A stretch of 9,028 nucleotides of DNA. Source: Dactylosporangium aurantiacum. GTDB lineage: Bacteria; Actinomycetota; Actinomycetes; Mycobacteriales; Micromonosporaceae. The position numbers and the translations under genes are program-made. This document shows, piece by piece, positions 1-6,991 of this stretch. The number at the start of each line of letters is the position of its first letter. Positions within the stretch are counted from its first letter, which is position 1. The notes beneath the pieces were generated by a model that saw only the letters and a list, made by a program, of their open reading frames with translations, had not been told where the DNA came from and ran no database searches. The stretch spans positions 1-9,028 of the forward strand of contig NZ_JNYJ01000103.1 in NCBI RefSeq assembly GCF_000716715.1, written 5' to 3'.

Positions 1-96
1 TGTCGCCACCCGCTTCGACAAGCTCGCCGTCCGGTACGAAGCCACCCTGCACATCGCCGCGATCAACGAATGGCTATGACTTCGACACACGACCTA
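1..96 (+). mobile_element. Right-hand part of an IS5-type insertion sequence (probable)
   Basis: The transposase tail at 2-79 implies that the element's 3' end lies shortly downstream. The bases at 80-96, including CACACGACCTA, are the likely place for the terminal inverted repeat, because IS5 elements usually end within some tens of bases of the transposase stop. The left end is outside the window, so neither the inverted repeat nor a target duplication can be confirmed, and the boundary at 96 is a guess. Confidence 0.4.
2..79 (+). CDS. IS5-family transposase, C-terminal end only
   Basis: The frame beginning at base 2 is open from the window edge to a TGA at 77-79 and gives 25 residues beginning VATRFDKLAVRYEA and ending IAAINEWL. 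This pattern, (I/V)ATR(F/Y)DKLA followed by a short hydrophobic helix and a terminal W-L, is the usual C-terminus of IS5-group DDE transposases in actinomycetes. It lies just after the last catalytic Glu of such enzymes, which is outside the window. Whether the transposase is intact cannot be judged. Its stop lies 52 bases before the first cluster gene on the same strand, so read-through from the element into that operon is possible. The recognition rests on a short tail, but the match to the family pattern is good. Confidence 0.75.
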   Translation, partial: VATRFDKLAVRYEATLHIAAINEWL

Positions 97-112
97 GGCG
101 CACTTTAGCGCC
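97..112 (+). terminator. Short hairpin between IS end and first operon gene
   Basis: GGCGC at 97-101 and GCGCC at 108-112 are perfect inverted repeats around a 6-base loop (ACTTTA). No T run follows. It may be a weak terminator for the transposase transcript or part of the IS end. A 5-bp stem is common by chance in DNA this GC-rich. Confidence 0.2.
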
Positions 113-131
113 CTCGCCCATCGTCGGGGGC

Positions 132-1487
132 GTGGCTGACACCTCAACGCCCGGCGGCCCCCGGGTCTGCGTCATCGGGGCCGGCGCCTGCGGACTGGCG
201 GCCGCCCAGGTGCTCAAGGAGCGCGGCATCGCGTTCGACGTGTACGAGCGCGGCTCCGACCTCGGCGGCCAGTGGCGGTTCGGCAACGACAGCGGCACCT
301 CCGCCGTCTACGACTCGATCGAGCTCAACAGCTCCAGCGCGATGAGCGGCTTCCCGAAGCTGCCGATGCCCGCGCACTATCCCACCTTCCCCGGCCACGC
401 GCAGATGCTCGACTACCTCGAGCGCTACGCCGCGCACTTCGGGCTGCGCCCGCACGTGCGTTTCCGCACGACCGTCACCGGGGTCCGGCCGGTGCCCGGC
501 GGCGGCTACGAGGTCAGTACGACGGCACAGGACAGCCGGCACTACGACGCCGTCGTCGTCGCGTCCGGTTTCCACTGGGACCCCAAGCCGCTGCCGGTGG
601 TCGGCGGCCACTTCACCGGCCACCAGTTGCACAGCAAGGACTACAAGACGCCCGCGGACGTGCGGGGTGACCGGGTGCTCGTCGTCGGGTTCGGCAACAC
701 CGCCTGCGACCTCGCGACGGAACTGTCGCGGGTCACCGACCGGGTGGTGATGAGCGTGCGGCGCGGCTTCTGGGTCACGCCCAAGCTGTACGGCAGCCGT
801 CCGCTGGACCGGTTCAACCCGTTCCTCGCCAGGTACGTGCCGATGGCGCTGCAGTCGGTGCTGCTCACCGCGATGCTGTGGGCGAAGCAGGGCAGCCTCG
901 CCCGGTACGGCCTGCCCGACCCCGACCATCTGGTGCTGCGCACGCACCCGGCGACCTGCGAGGGGTTCCTGCCGGCGGTCCGCGCCGGCCGGGTCGCGGT
1001 CCGCCCCGCGGTGGACCGCTTCGACGGCGACCGGGTCGTCTTCGCCGACGGCACCGCCGAGGCGTTCGACACGGTCCTGTGGTGCACCGGGTTCCGGTTC
1101 AGCTTCCCGTTCCTGCCGCCGTCGCTGACCCCGGTGATGCACGGGCCGATGCGGCTGTTCCGGCGGATCGTCATGCCGGGCCGGCCGGGCCTGTACTTCC
1201 TGGGTTTCGTCAAGCCGCTCAGCGCCATCACCGTGCAGGCCGAGGCGCAGGCGGCGTGGATCGCCGACCTCATCGACGGCACCACCGTCCTGCCCGCCCC
1301 AGACGACCTCGCGGCCGAGATCGCCGCGGACGAGCGCCGGGTGCGCCGCCGCTACACGGCGACCCCCCGGCTCACCGTCGAGATCGACTGGTACCGGTAC
1401 CTCAGGCAACTGGCCCGCGACCGCCGGCGGCTCGCCGCCCCGGCGCCCACCGCGGCCCACCCGACGAAGGAGGCCGCGGCCGTATGA
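132..1487 (+). CDS. Flavin-containing monooxygenase (class B type, NAD(P)H/FAD)
   Basis: This 451-residue protein has the full two-nucleotide-domain layout of bacterial flavin-containing and Baeyer-Villiger-type monooxygenases. The FAD-binding GAGACG motif is at residues 16-21. The fingerprint F161-x-G-x3-H-x3-Y171 matches FxGxxxHxxx(Y/F/W). A second Rossmann motif, GFGNTA (about 186-191), binds NADPH, and SVRRGFW follows it. The late CTGF motif lies near residue 318. The family oxygenates heteroatoms or ketones through a flavin hydroperoxide. The GTG at 132 is the only reasonable start before the first motif, but its ribosome site is poor: GGGGG ends one base before it. The TGA overlaps the next gene's ATG (ATGA at 1484-1487). 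As first gene of the operon beside an IS end, it may be read from an IS-borne or leaderless promoter. I infer post-PKS oxidation; N-oxygenation and Baeyer-Villiger chemistry cannot be separated by sequence. Confidence 0.9.
   Translation: MADTSTPGGPRVCVIGAGACGLAAAQVLKERGIAFDVYERGSDLGGQWRFGNDSGTSAVYDSIELNSSSAMSGFPKLPMPAHYPTFPGHAQMLDYLERYAAHFGLRPHVRFRTTVTGVRPVPGGGYEVSTTAQDSRHYDAVVVASGFHWDPKPLPVVGGHFTGHQLHSKDYKTPADVRGDRVLVVGFGNTACDLATELSRVTDRVVMSVRRGFWVTPKLYGSRPLDRFNPFLARYVPMALQSVLLTAMLWAKQGSLARYGLPDPDHLVLRTHPATCEGFLPAVRAGRVAVRPAVDRFDGDRVVFADGTAEAFDTVLWCTGFRFSFPFLPPSLTPVMHGPMRLFRRIVMPGRPGLYFLGFVKPLSAITVQAEAQAAWIADLIDGTTVLPAPDDLAAEIAADERRVRRRYTATPRLTVEIDWYRYLRQLARDRRRLAAPAPTAAHPTKEAAAV
1466..1473 (+). 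promoter_or_regulatory. Strong ribosome binding site for the epimerase-like gene
   Basis: GAAGGAGG lies 10 bases before the ATG at 1484, inside the end of the monooxygenase gene. It decides the start of the next gene, which belongs to a much longer open frame extending upstream. Confidence 0.8.
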
Positions 1488-2458
1488 GCACCCATGTCGT
1501 CGTCGGCGCGGGACCGGTCGGCTCCGCGACCGCGCTGCTGCTGGCCCAGGCCGGCGAGCACGTCCGGGTCGTCAGCCGGCGCGGCCGCGCACCGCGGCAC
1601 CCCGGCGTCGAGGCGGTCGCCGCCGACGCCGCCGTCCCCGGTGAGCTCGACCGGCACACCGCCGGCGCGGCCGTGTTGTACAACTGCGCCAACCCCAGCG
1701 CGTACCAGCACTGGGCGGCGCAGTGGCCGCCGCTGGCCGCCGCGGTCCTCGCCGCCGCCGAGCGGCACGGCGCGGTCCTCGCCACCGTGTCGAACCTGTA
1801 CGGCTACGGCCGCGCCACCGGGCCGCTGACCGAGGACACCCCGCTGGCCCCGGCCGGCGCGAAGGGCCGGCTGCGCGCCGACATGTGGCTGGCCGCGGAG
1901 TCCGCGCACCGGACCGGACGGCTGCGCGCGGTCGAGGTCCGCTCCGCCGACCACTTCGGCCCGCGGGTCACCGAGAGCGCCGCCGGCAAGATGCTCGTCC
2001 CCCGCGTGCTGGCCGGCCGCCCCGGTGTCGTGCTCGGCCGCACCGACCGGCCGCACTCGTACACGTACGTGCTCGACACGGCCCGCGCCCTCGTCCGGCT
2101 GGCCGCGGAGGAGTCCGCCTGGGGCCGCCCGTGGCACGTGCCGAGCCACCCGCCGCTGACCCAGCGCGAGTTCGCCGGACGGCTCTGCGCGGTCGCCGGT
2201 GCCCGCCGCCCCCGGCTCATCGCCGTCGGCCGCGGCGTGCGCCGCGTCGCCGGGCTGCGCAACCCGCGCATCCGCGAGTTCGAGGAGGTCGCCCACCAGG
2301 TCGAAGGGGCGTTCGTCATGGACTCCTCGGCCTGCACGCAGCGGTTCGGGCTGCTGCCGACCCCGCTGGACGAGGCCCTGCACGCGACCGCCGCCTGGTG
2401 GCGCGCCACCCCGACGCCCGACCCGGATCCGCTGGTGAGACTGGAGGCACGCACATGA
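1484..2458 (+). CDS. Atypical extended-SDR / NAD-dependent epimerase-like protein
   Basis: This 324-residue protein has a Rossmann nucleotide site (GAGPVG, residues 8-13, after a VVV strand) and the layout of NAD-dependent epimerase/dehydratase proteins: YNCANP at 66-71 in the usual substrate-loop position, SNLYGYG at 103-109, then HFGP near 157-160. The frame is open far upstream, but the ATG at 1484 has a strong ribosome site and begins directly at the first strand. The classical YxxxK pair is not visible: by eye its place falls near R131 and W135 in the segment KGRLRADMWLAAE. A number of actinobacterial proteins have this SNLYGYG plus RxxMW arrangement, as far as I recall, so it looks like a subgroup feature and not damage. 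It may act as a reductase, isomerase or non-catalytic NAD(P)-binding protein. Both gene ends overlap neighbours by ATGA, so it is translated with the monooxygenase and the SnoaL-like gene. Confidence 0.85.
   Translation: MSTHVVVGAGPVGSATALLLAQAGEHVRVVSRRGRAPRHPGVEAVAADAAVPGELDRHTAGAAVLYNCANPSAYQHWAAQWPPLAAAVLAAAERHGAVLATVSNLYGYGRATGPLTEDTPLAPAGAKGRLRADMWLAAESAHRTGRLRAVEVRSADHFGPRVTESAAGKMLVPRVLAGRPGVVLGRTDRPHSYTYVLDTARALVRLAAEESAWGRPWHVPSHPPLTQREFAGRLCAVAGARRPRLIAVGRGVRRVAGLRNPRIREFEEVAHQVEGAFVMDSSACTQRFGLLPTPLDEALHATAAWWRATPTPDPDPLVRLEART
2443..2447 (+). promoter_or_regulatory. Ribosome binding site for the SnoaL-like gene
   Basis: GGAGG lies 7 bases before the ATG at 2455. It fixes that start inside a longer open frame and supports the ATGA overlap with the preceding gene. 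Confidence 0.75.
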
Positions 2459-2883
2459 GCACGCACAAGGAACTGTGGGACCGCTGGATCGCGCTGTGGA
2501 ACGGCGACCTCGCCGTCGCCGATGACCTGCTCGCCGACGAGCTGCGGGTCAACTCCCCGAAGCTGTCGCCGGCCGTGGACCCGTCGCAGATCCGCGACCG
2601 GGCCGGCGCCGTCGCCCTCATCGGCGGCGTGCAGGCGATGGCGCGGCTGCGGTACGAGACCGTGGTCGGCCCGATCGGCGACGGCGACCACGTCACCGGC
2701 GGCTGGGCCTTCACCGGCACGTATCACGGCGGCATGCCCGGCGCGGCGGCGCCCGCCGGCACACCGCTGACCAACACCGGCATCGACATCCTGCGCATCG
2801 AGCAGGGCCGGGTGGTCGAGTGGTGGAGCGCCGCAGAGAACCTGACCCTGCTCGCCACGCTCGGACTCATCCATGTCGGTTGA
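2455..2883 (+). CDS. SnoaL-like (NTF2-fold) polyketide cyclase-family protein
   Basis: A 142-residue single-domain protein with the SnoaL/NTF2 pattern: N-terminal helices (KELWDRWIALWNGD), a central strand with WAFTGTYHGG (84-93), then the closing strands GIDILRIEQGRVVEWW (109-124). Its length equals that of typical SnoaL-like proteins. D111 lies where the catalytic Asp of SnoaL-type aldol cyclases is expected by eye; the family's common GTH is GTY followed by His here. The fold serves aldol ring closure in aromatic polyketides, but also epoxide opening, pyran formation and hydration, as in SalBIII-type enzymes of modular PKS pathways. Next to a modular PKS the latter roles are at least as likely as an aromatic aldol cyclase. 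It overlaps the preceding gene by 4 bases (ATGA) and the next by 11. The fold call is secure; the reaction is not. Confidence 0.85.
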   Translation: MSTHKELWDRWIALWNGDLAVADDLLADELRVNSPKLSPAVDPSQIRDRAGAVALIGGVQAMARLRYETVVGPIGDGDHVTGGWAFTGTYHGGMPGAAAPAGTPLTNTGIDILRIEQGRVVEWWSAAENLTLLATLGLIHVG

Positions 2884-4570
2884 CGCGCCGGTATCGGCCC
2901 GCGCCGCGCGACCCGCCCGGCGGCGCGGTGAGGCGCTCGCGGCGCGGCTGGCCGCGGGGTGGTGGCGGCTGCCGGTCGCCGGCACCCCCGACGTCCGGGT
3001 CACGACCGGGCTGCGGATCCCGATGCGCGACGGCGTCGAGCTGATCGCCGAGCACTACGCGCCGGTGCACGGCAGCGGGCTGCCGACCCTGCTGGTGCGC
3101 AACCCCTACGGCTGGCAGGTGCCGGTCGGGCTGCTCTACGGTCGCCTGTACGCGGAGCGCGGCTTCCAGGTCGTCGTCCAGCGCTGCCGCGGCACGTTCG
3201 GCTCCGAAGGAACCTTCGAGCCGTGGGCCGACGAGACCGCCGACGGGCAGGACACCGTGGAGTGGCTGCTGGCCCAGCCGTGGTGCTCGGGGGAGTTCGC
3301 CACGATCGGCCCGAGCTACCTGGCGTACGCGCAGTGGGCGCTCGGCCGCGACGGCACCCCGGCCGGCCTCGGCGGGCTGGTCAGCCAGCTCGGCCCGCAC
3401 GAGTACCGCGGGGTCGCGTTCCCCGGCGGCGCGTTCGCGCTGGACACGATGCTCGGCTGGGCCGCCCAGCTGACCCAGGTCAAGCGCGGCCCGGTCCGCG
3501 ACAACCTGCGGCAGCTGGCCGAGCGGCGCCGCCTGAACCGGATCGCCTACCGGCGGCTGCCGCTGGTGGACAGCTACCGCGAGGCGCTGCGCCGCGACAT
3601 CCCCTACTTCGAGCGCTGGCTGCGGCACGCCGGCGCGGGTGACCCGTTCTGGGACCGCTTCGACCGGACCGCCGCCGTCGCCGCGACGAGCGCCCCGGTG
3701 CTGCTGCAGTCCGGCTGGCACGACGTGTTCCTGCCGCACGTGCTGGAGCAGTACCGCATCCTGCGCGCCGCGGGCCGGGAACCGGCGCTGACGATCGGCC
3801 CGTGGACCCACACGGGGCTGCTGCGCTCGTGGCCGGAGCTGTTCGGCGACTCGCTCGACTGGCTGCGCGGCCGCTTCGGGCAGCCGGGCGCGGCGGTCCG
3901 CAGCGACCCGGTGCGGGTCTTCGTGCCAGGGGAGGACCGCTGGCGCGGCTACCGGGAGTGGCCGCCACCGGGGATCCGGCAGCGACCGTGGTACCTGCAG
4001 CCGGGCCGCGGCCTCGCCCCGGTGCCGCCGCCGCGCAGCGAACCAGACACGTACGTGTACGACCCGGCCCGTCCCACCCCGGCCGTCGGCGGCGCGTGGG
4101 TCGGGCCCGGCGCCGGACCGGTCGACAACCGCCGCCTGGAACGCCGCGCCGACGTCCTCGTCTACAGCGGACCGGTGCTGGACCAGGACCTGCTCGTCAC
4201 CGGCCCGGTCCGGGTCGAGCTGTTCGTGTCCTCCAGCCGGGCGCACACGGACTTCTTCGCCCGCCTGTGCGACGTGTCGCCGTCGGGTCACTCGGTCAAC
4301 GTCTGTGACGGCCTGGTGCGGGTCGGGCCGGAGGAACCGGTGGACGCCGCCGGTGTCCGCTCCCTCACCGTGCAGCTCGGCCACACCGCATGGCGGTTCC
4401 GGGCCGGGCACCGGGTGCGGCTGCAGGTCTCCAGCGGCGCCCATCCGCGCTTCGCCCGCAACCACGGCACCGGCGAGCCGCTCGCCACCGCCACGACGCT
4501 GCTCACCGCCGAGCAGAGCGTCCACCACGACCCCAGCTGCCCGTCCGCTCTGATCCTGCCCATCGCATGA
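2873..4570 (+). CDS. CocE/NonD-family serine hydrolase (S15-like, two-domain)
   Basis: A 565-residue enzyme close in length to cocaine esterase CocE. After a basic 35-residue N-terminus without a signal peptide comes the alpha/beta-hydrolase domain. RNPYG (76-80) carries the likely oxyanion-hole Tyr79, GPSYL holds nucleophile Ser148, SGWHD gives Asp284, and GPWTH gives His313, so the triad is complete. From about residue 385 the jelly-roll C-terminal domain of the X-Pro dipeptidyl-peptidase/CocE group follows, including YSGPVLDQDLLVTGPV and FFARLCDVSP. Known members cleave esters, amides or acyl-amino-acid bonds; NonD of the nonactin cluster lends the family its name. The start overlaps the SnoaL-like gene by 11 bases and has no clear ribosome site, so it probably depends on coupling. 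In this setting it may remove an acyl mask, open a lactone or transfer an acyl group. The substrate is unknown. The family call is very secure. Confidence 0.93.
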   Translation: MSVDAPVSARAARPARRRGEALAARLAAGWWRLPVAGTPDVRVTTGLRIPMRDGVELIAEHYAPVHGSGLPTLLVRNPYGWQVPVGLLYGRLYAERGFQVVVQRCRGTFGSEGTFEPWADETADGQDTVEWLLAQPWCSGEFATIGPSYLAYAQWALGRDGTPAGLGGLVSQLGPHEYRGVAFPGGAFALDTMLGWAAQLTQVKRGPVRDNLRQLAERRRLNRIAYRRLPLVDSYREALRRDIPYFERWLRHAGAGDPFWDRFDRTAAVAATSAPVLLQSGWHDVFLPHVLEQYRILRAAGREPALTIGPWTHTGLLRSWPELFGDSLDWLRGRFGQPGAAVRSDPVRVFVPGEDRWRGYREWPPPGIRQRPWYLQPGRGLAPVPPPRSEPDTYVYDPARPTPAVGGAWVGPGAGPVDNRRLERRADVLVYSGPVLDQDLLVTGPVRVELFVSSSRAHTDFFARLCDVSPSGHSVNVCDGLVRVGPEEPVDAAGVRSLTVQLGHTAWRFRAGHRVRLQVSSGAHPRFARNHGTGEPLATATTLLTAEQSVHHDPSCPSALILPIA

Positions 4571-4580
4571 CCGCTTTCCA

Positions 4581-4586
4581 GGGAGG
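4581..4586 (+). promoter_or_regulatory. Ribosome binding site selecting the start of the FAD monooxygenase
   Basis: GGGAGG ends 7 bases before the ATG at 4594. An in-frame ATG at 4567 forms an ATGA overlap with the hydrolase stop and would add nine residues (MTAFQGGGA). The ribosome site favours 4594. Confidence 0.65.
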
Positions 4587-4593
4587 TGGCGCC

Positions 4594-5811
4594 ATGAGCG
4601 CCGAGATCCTCGACGCCGAGGTGTGCGTCGTCGGTGCCGGGCCGGCCGGCCTGACCCTCGCCCTGCAGCTGGCCCGCGCCGGTCGCGACGTCGTCGTGCT
4701 GGAGGCGGCGCGGCATTTCAACCGCACGTTCCGCGGCGAGTCGATCTCGCCGGACTCGGTGTGGCTGCTCGACGAGCTCGGCCTGCTCGACCGGCTCGCC
4801 GGTGCCTACCTGCCGATCGAGCGGCTCGAGGTCAGCGACGGCGGGCGGCGGGTGTTCGGCGTCGAGTTCGCCGAGCTGCCGTACCGGTTCCCGGGCCCGA
4901 TCGAGCTGCCGCAGCCGGCCCTGCTGGCCGCGCTCGCCGAGGAGGCCGCGCGGCATCCCGGCTTCCTGTTGCGGACCCGGTGCACCGCGGTGTCGCTGCT
5001 GCGCGACGGCGGGACCGTGACCGGGGTGCGGGCCAACGGCCCCGACGGCCCCGTCGAGGTCCGGGCCCGGCTCACCGTCGGCGCCGACGGCCGGTTCAGC
5101 AAGGTCCGGCAGATGGCCGGCCTCGACGGCGGGCACACCCCGCTGGAGCGCGACGTGGTGTGGTTCCGGCTGCCACGGCCGCCGGGCTGGGATCCGGCGG
5201 CGCTGCGGGTACGGCTCGACGGCGGTCGGCACGGGCTGTTCCTGCCGACGTTCCCCGACGACATCCGGGTCGGCCTCAACATCGCCAAGGGCGGCCTCAA
5301 GGCGCTGCGGGCGCAGGGCCTGGACGCGCTGCACCGCCGGGTCGACGCGCTCGCCCCGGAGCTCGCCGGACCGGTCCGCGCGGCGGTGCCCACCTGGTCG
5401 GACACGACCCTGCTGGACATCTTCACCACCGAGCCGCCCGAGTGGGGCCGGCCGGGGCTGGTCCTCATCGGCGACGCCGCGCACACCCTGTCACCGATCC
5501 TCGGCCAGGGCGTCAACCACGCCGTCATCGACGCGGTCACCCTCGCCGCGCTGGTGCCCGACGCCGGTCCCGACGTGCACCGGCTGCTGCGGCTGCGGCG
5601 GCAGGAGCCCGTCCGCCGGGCCCGCACGCTGCAGCTACGCCAGGAGCGGGCGTTCGCGCTGTCGGCCCCGCCGGCGGTCGCGCTGCGCCGGGCGCTGTAC
5701 CGGCTGGTGGACCGGCGGCCGGCGACCAAGCACCGGATCCTCGCCGGCGCGTTCTTCCAGCTGCAGCCGCGCCTGGCGGCGCCGCTGCGCGACCTGGTCC
5801 CGGTGGCGTGA
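4594..5811 (+). CDS. PHBH-fold FAD-dependent monooxygenase (class A)
   Basis: A 405-residue flavoprotein with all three class A signatures. The dinucleotide site GAGPAG is at residues 14-19, with E37 in VVVLEAAR to bind ribose. RGES (47-50) precedes the helix WLLDELGLLDRL typical of this group. The GADGRFSKVRQ (DG) motif is near 163-173, and GDAAHTLSPILGQG (GD motif) starts at G293. There is no C-terminal thioredoxin-like extension, so it resembles the compact UbiH/PHBH-type hydroxylases or epoxidases more than the long aromatic-polyketide hydroxylases. It uses NAD(P)H and O2 to hydroxylate or epoxidise a bound substrate, and some relatives halogenate or oxidise without oxygen transfer. Together with the first operon gene it gives two mechanistically different flavin oxygenases. 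Epoxidation followed by opening by the SnoaL-like protein is an attractive but unproven pairing. Start 4567 is an alternative. Confidence 0.92.
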   Translation: MSAEILDAEVCVVGAGPAGLTLALQLARAGRDVVVLEAARHFNRTFRGESISPDSVWLLDELGLLDRLAGAYLPIERLEVSDGGRRVFGVEFAELPYRFPGPIELPQPALLAALAEEAARHPGFLLRTRCTAVSLLRDGGTVTGVRANGPDGPVEVRARLTVGADGRFSKVRQMAGLDGGHTPLERDVVWFRLPRPPGWDPAALRVRLDGGRHGLFLPTFPDDIRVGLNIAKGGLKALRAQGLDALHRRVDALAPELAGPVRAAVPTWSDTTLLDIFTTEPPEWGRPGLVLIGDAAHTLSPILGQGVNHAVIDAVTLAALVPDAGPDVHRLLRLRRQEPVRRARTLQLRQERAFALSAPPAVALRRALYRLVDRRPATKHRILAGAFFQLQPRLAAPLRDLVPVA

Positions 5812-5812
5812 G

Positions 5813-6964
5813 ATGCACTCCGTGGCGGAACTGAAGGAGTTCGCCGTCCTGCACGCGCGCGGGCAGGGGATGGCGGCCCGCGACGTGCGCCGGATCCTGG
5901 CAAAGGTCGGCAACGACGAGCCGGGGCACCCGGACTCGTGGACGGCGGTGTGGCGCCGCGCCGGCGACGCCGAACGCGACCGGCACCGGCCGCTGCGGGC
6001 GTGCCGCGCGTACGCGATGGCCCGCTTCCCTTACGCCGGCGACCCGTTCCGGGCGGCCGCGCAGGACGACTGCGTCCGCGCGTTCGACGCGTGGCGGCGC
6101 GCCGGCACCGGCATCGAACGCCTCGAGCTGGACCTGCCCGGCGGCGGTCTCGCCGCGTGGGCGAGCGGCCTGGACACCGGACGGCCGCTGCTGGTCGTCC
6201 TCGGCGGGATCGTCAGCGTCAAGGAGCAGTGGGCACCCCTGCTGGCCCGTCTCTCCGCCTTCGGGCTCGCCGGCGTCGTCACCGAGCTGCCCGGGGTGGG
6301 TGAGCACCGGCGACGCTACCTGCCGGCGTCCGGCCGCATGCTCAGCGACCTGCTGGACCGCCTCGCCGGCCGGGCCGACGTGGCCGACACGTCCGTGCTC
6401 GCGCCGAGCTTCGGCGGGCACCTCGCCCTGCGTACCGCCGCCCACGACCCCCGGGTCCGGCGGGTGCTGACCGTCGGGCCGCCGGTCGCCGGGTTCTTCA
6501 CCGACCGCGCCTGGCGGGCCCGGCTGCCCGAGCTGACCACCCGCACGTTCACCCACCTCGCCGGCACCGATCCCTTCGCCGCCCCCGGGTGGGCGCTGAC
6601 CCCGGCGGAGCTGGCGGCGGTGCGGGTGCCGGTCGCCGCGGTCCTCAGCGGCCGCGACGAGATCATTCCCGCCGCCGACGCGGTCCTGCTGCGCCGGAAC
6701 CTGCCCGACGCCAGGTTCCGGGTCTTCGACGACGTGCACGGCTCACCCGGCCACGTCACCGAGATGCGGCTGTGGCTGCTGCACACGATGCAGCGCATGC
6801 GCGGCGCCGGCGGGCCGGCCACCGAGGCGCTGGGCCTCGCGCTGGCCGCCCGGCGGCTGGTGCGGCCCCGCCGCTTCGCCGCCGCACCGCCGGACGACCG
6901 GCCGGACGGACCGCCCCGGGCCGAACCCCTGCCCGCGCTGGCCGCCGCGAGCAGGGGTCGCTAG
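5813..6964 (+). CDS. FrsA/Ayg1-like alpha/beta hydrolase
   Basis: This 383-residue protein resembles the FrsA/DUF1100 group, which includes the fungal polyketide-shortening hydrolase Ayg1. An alpha-helical N-terminal region (about 1-105) has the group's characteristic YAMARFPYAGDPFRAAAQDD stretch, then a hydrolase domain begins at LLVVLGGI. The likely triad is Ser199 in APSFGG, Asp282 in SGRDE, and His309 or His314 in DVHGSPGH. The nucleophile elbow starts with Ala instead of the usual Gly of GxSxGG. The last 50 residues or so are rich in Pro, Ala and Arg and look disordered. The gene starts one base after the preceding stop with only a weak purine-rich site, so it is probably translated by re-initiation. 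Possible roles are C-C or ester hydrolysis of a polyketide intermediate, chain shortening, or pyrone or lactone handling. It appears to be the last gene of the operon. Confidence 0.82.
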   Translation: MHSVAELKEFAVLHARGQGMAARDVRRILAKVGNDEPGHPDSWTAVWRRAGDAERDRHRPLRACRAYAMARFPYAGDPFRAAAQDDCVRAFDAWRRAGTGIERLELDLPGGGLAAWASGLDTGRPLLVVLGGIVSVKEQWAPLLARLSAFGLAGVVTELPGVGEHRRRYLPASGRMLSDLLDRLAGRADVADTSVLAPSFGGHLALRTAAHDPRVRRVLTVGPPVAGFFTDRAWRARLPELTTRTFTHLAGTDPFAAPGWALTPAELAAVRVPVAAVLSGRDEIIPAADAVLLRRNLPDARFRVFDDVHGSPGHVTEMRLWLLHTMQRMRGAGGPATEALGLALAARRLVRPRRFAAAPPDDRPDGPPRAEPLPALAAASRGR

Positions 6965-6991
6965 GGGTGCTTCTGCGGGGTGCCGGCTGCG

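Noticed and set aside
878..1483. Upstream extension of the epimerase-like frame into the monooxygenase gene
   Set aside because: The extension overlaps the conserved C-terminal half of the flavin monooxygenase and is Arg/Pro/Gly-rich. The GAAGGAGG site places the start at 1484.
1723..2454. Upstream extension of the SnoaL-like frame
   Set aside because: It is Arg/Ala/Pro-rich shadow sequence over the epimerase-like gene. GGAGG at 2443-2447 and the family length fix the start at 2455.
1484..2466. Near-identical gene starts (both begin MSTH) at 1484 and 2455, considered as a repeat or duplication
   Set aside because: Similarity covers only about 12 bases, is partly forced by the ATGA overlap, and the proteins are otherwise unrelated.
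2867..4528. Minus-strand frame of 553 codons opposite the CocE/NonD gene, and similar ones at 144-1460, 1352-2383, 1804-3003, 4288-5484 and 5537-6739
   Set aside because: All lie opposite well-recognised plus-strand genes and give compositionally biased proteins without domains. Long antisense frames are expected at this GC content.
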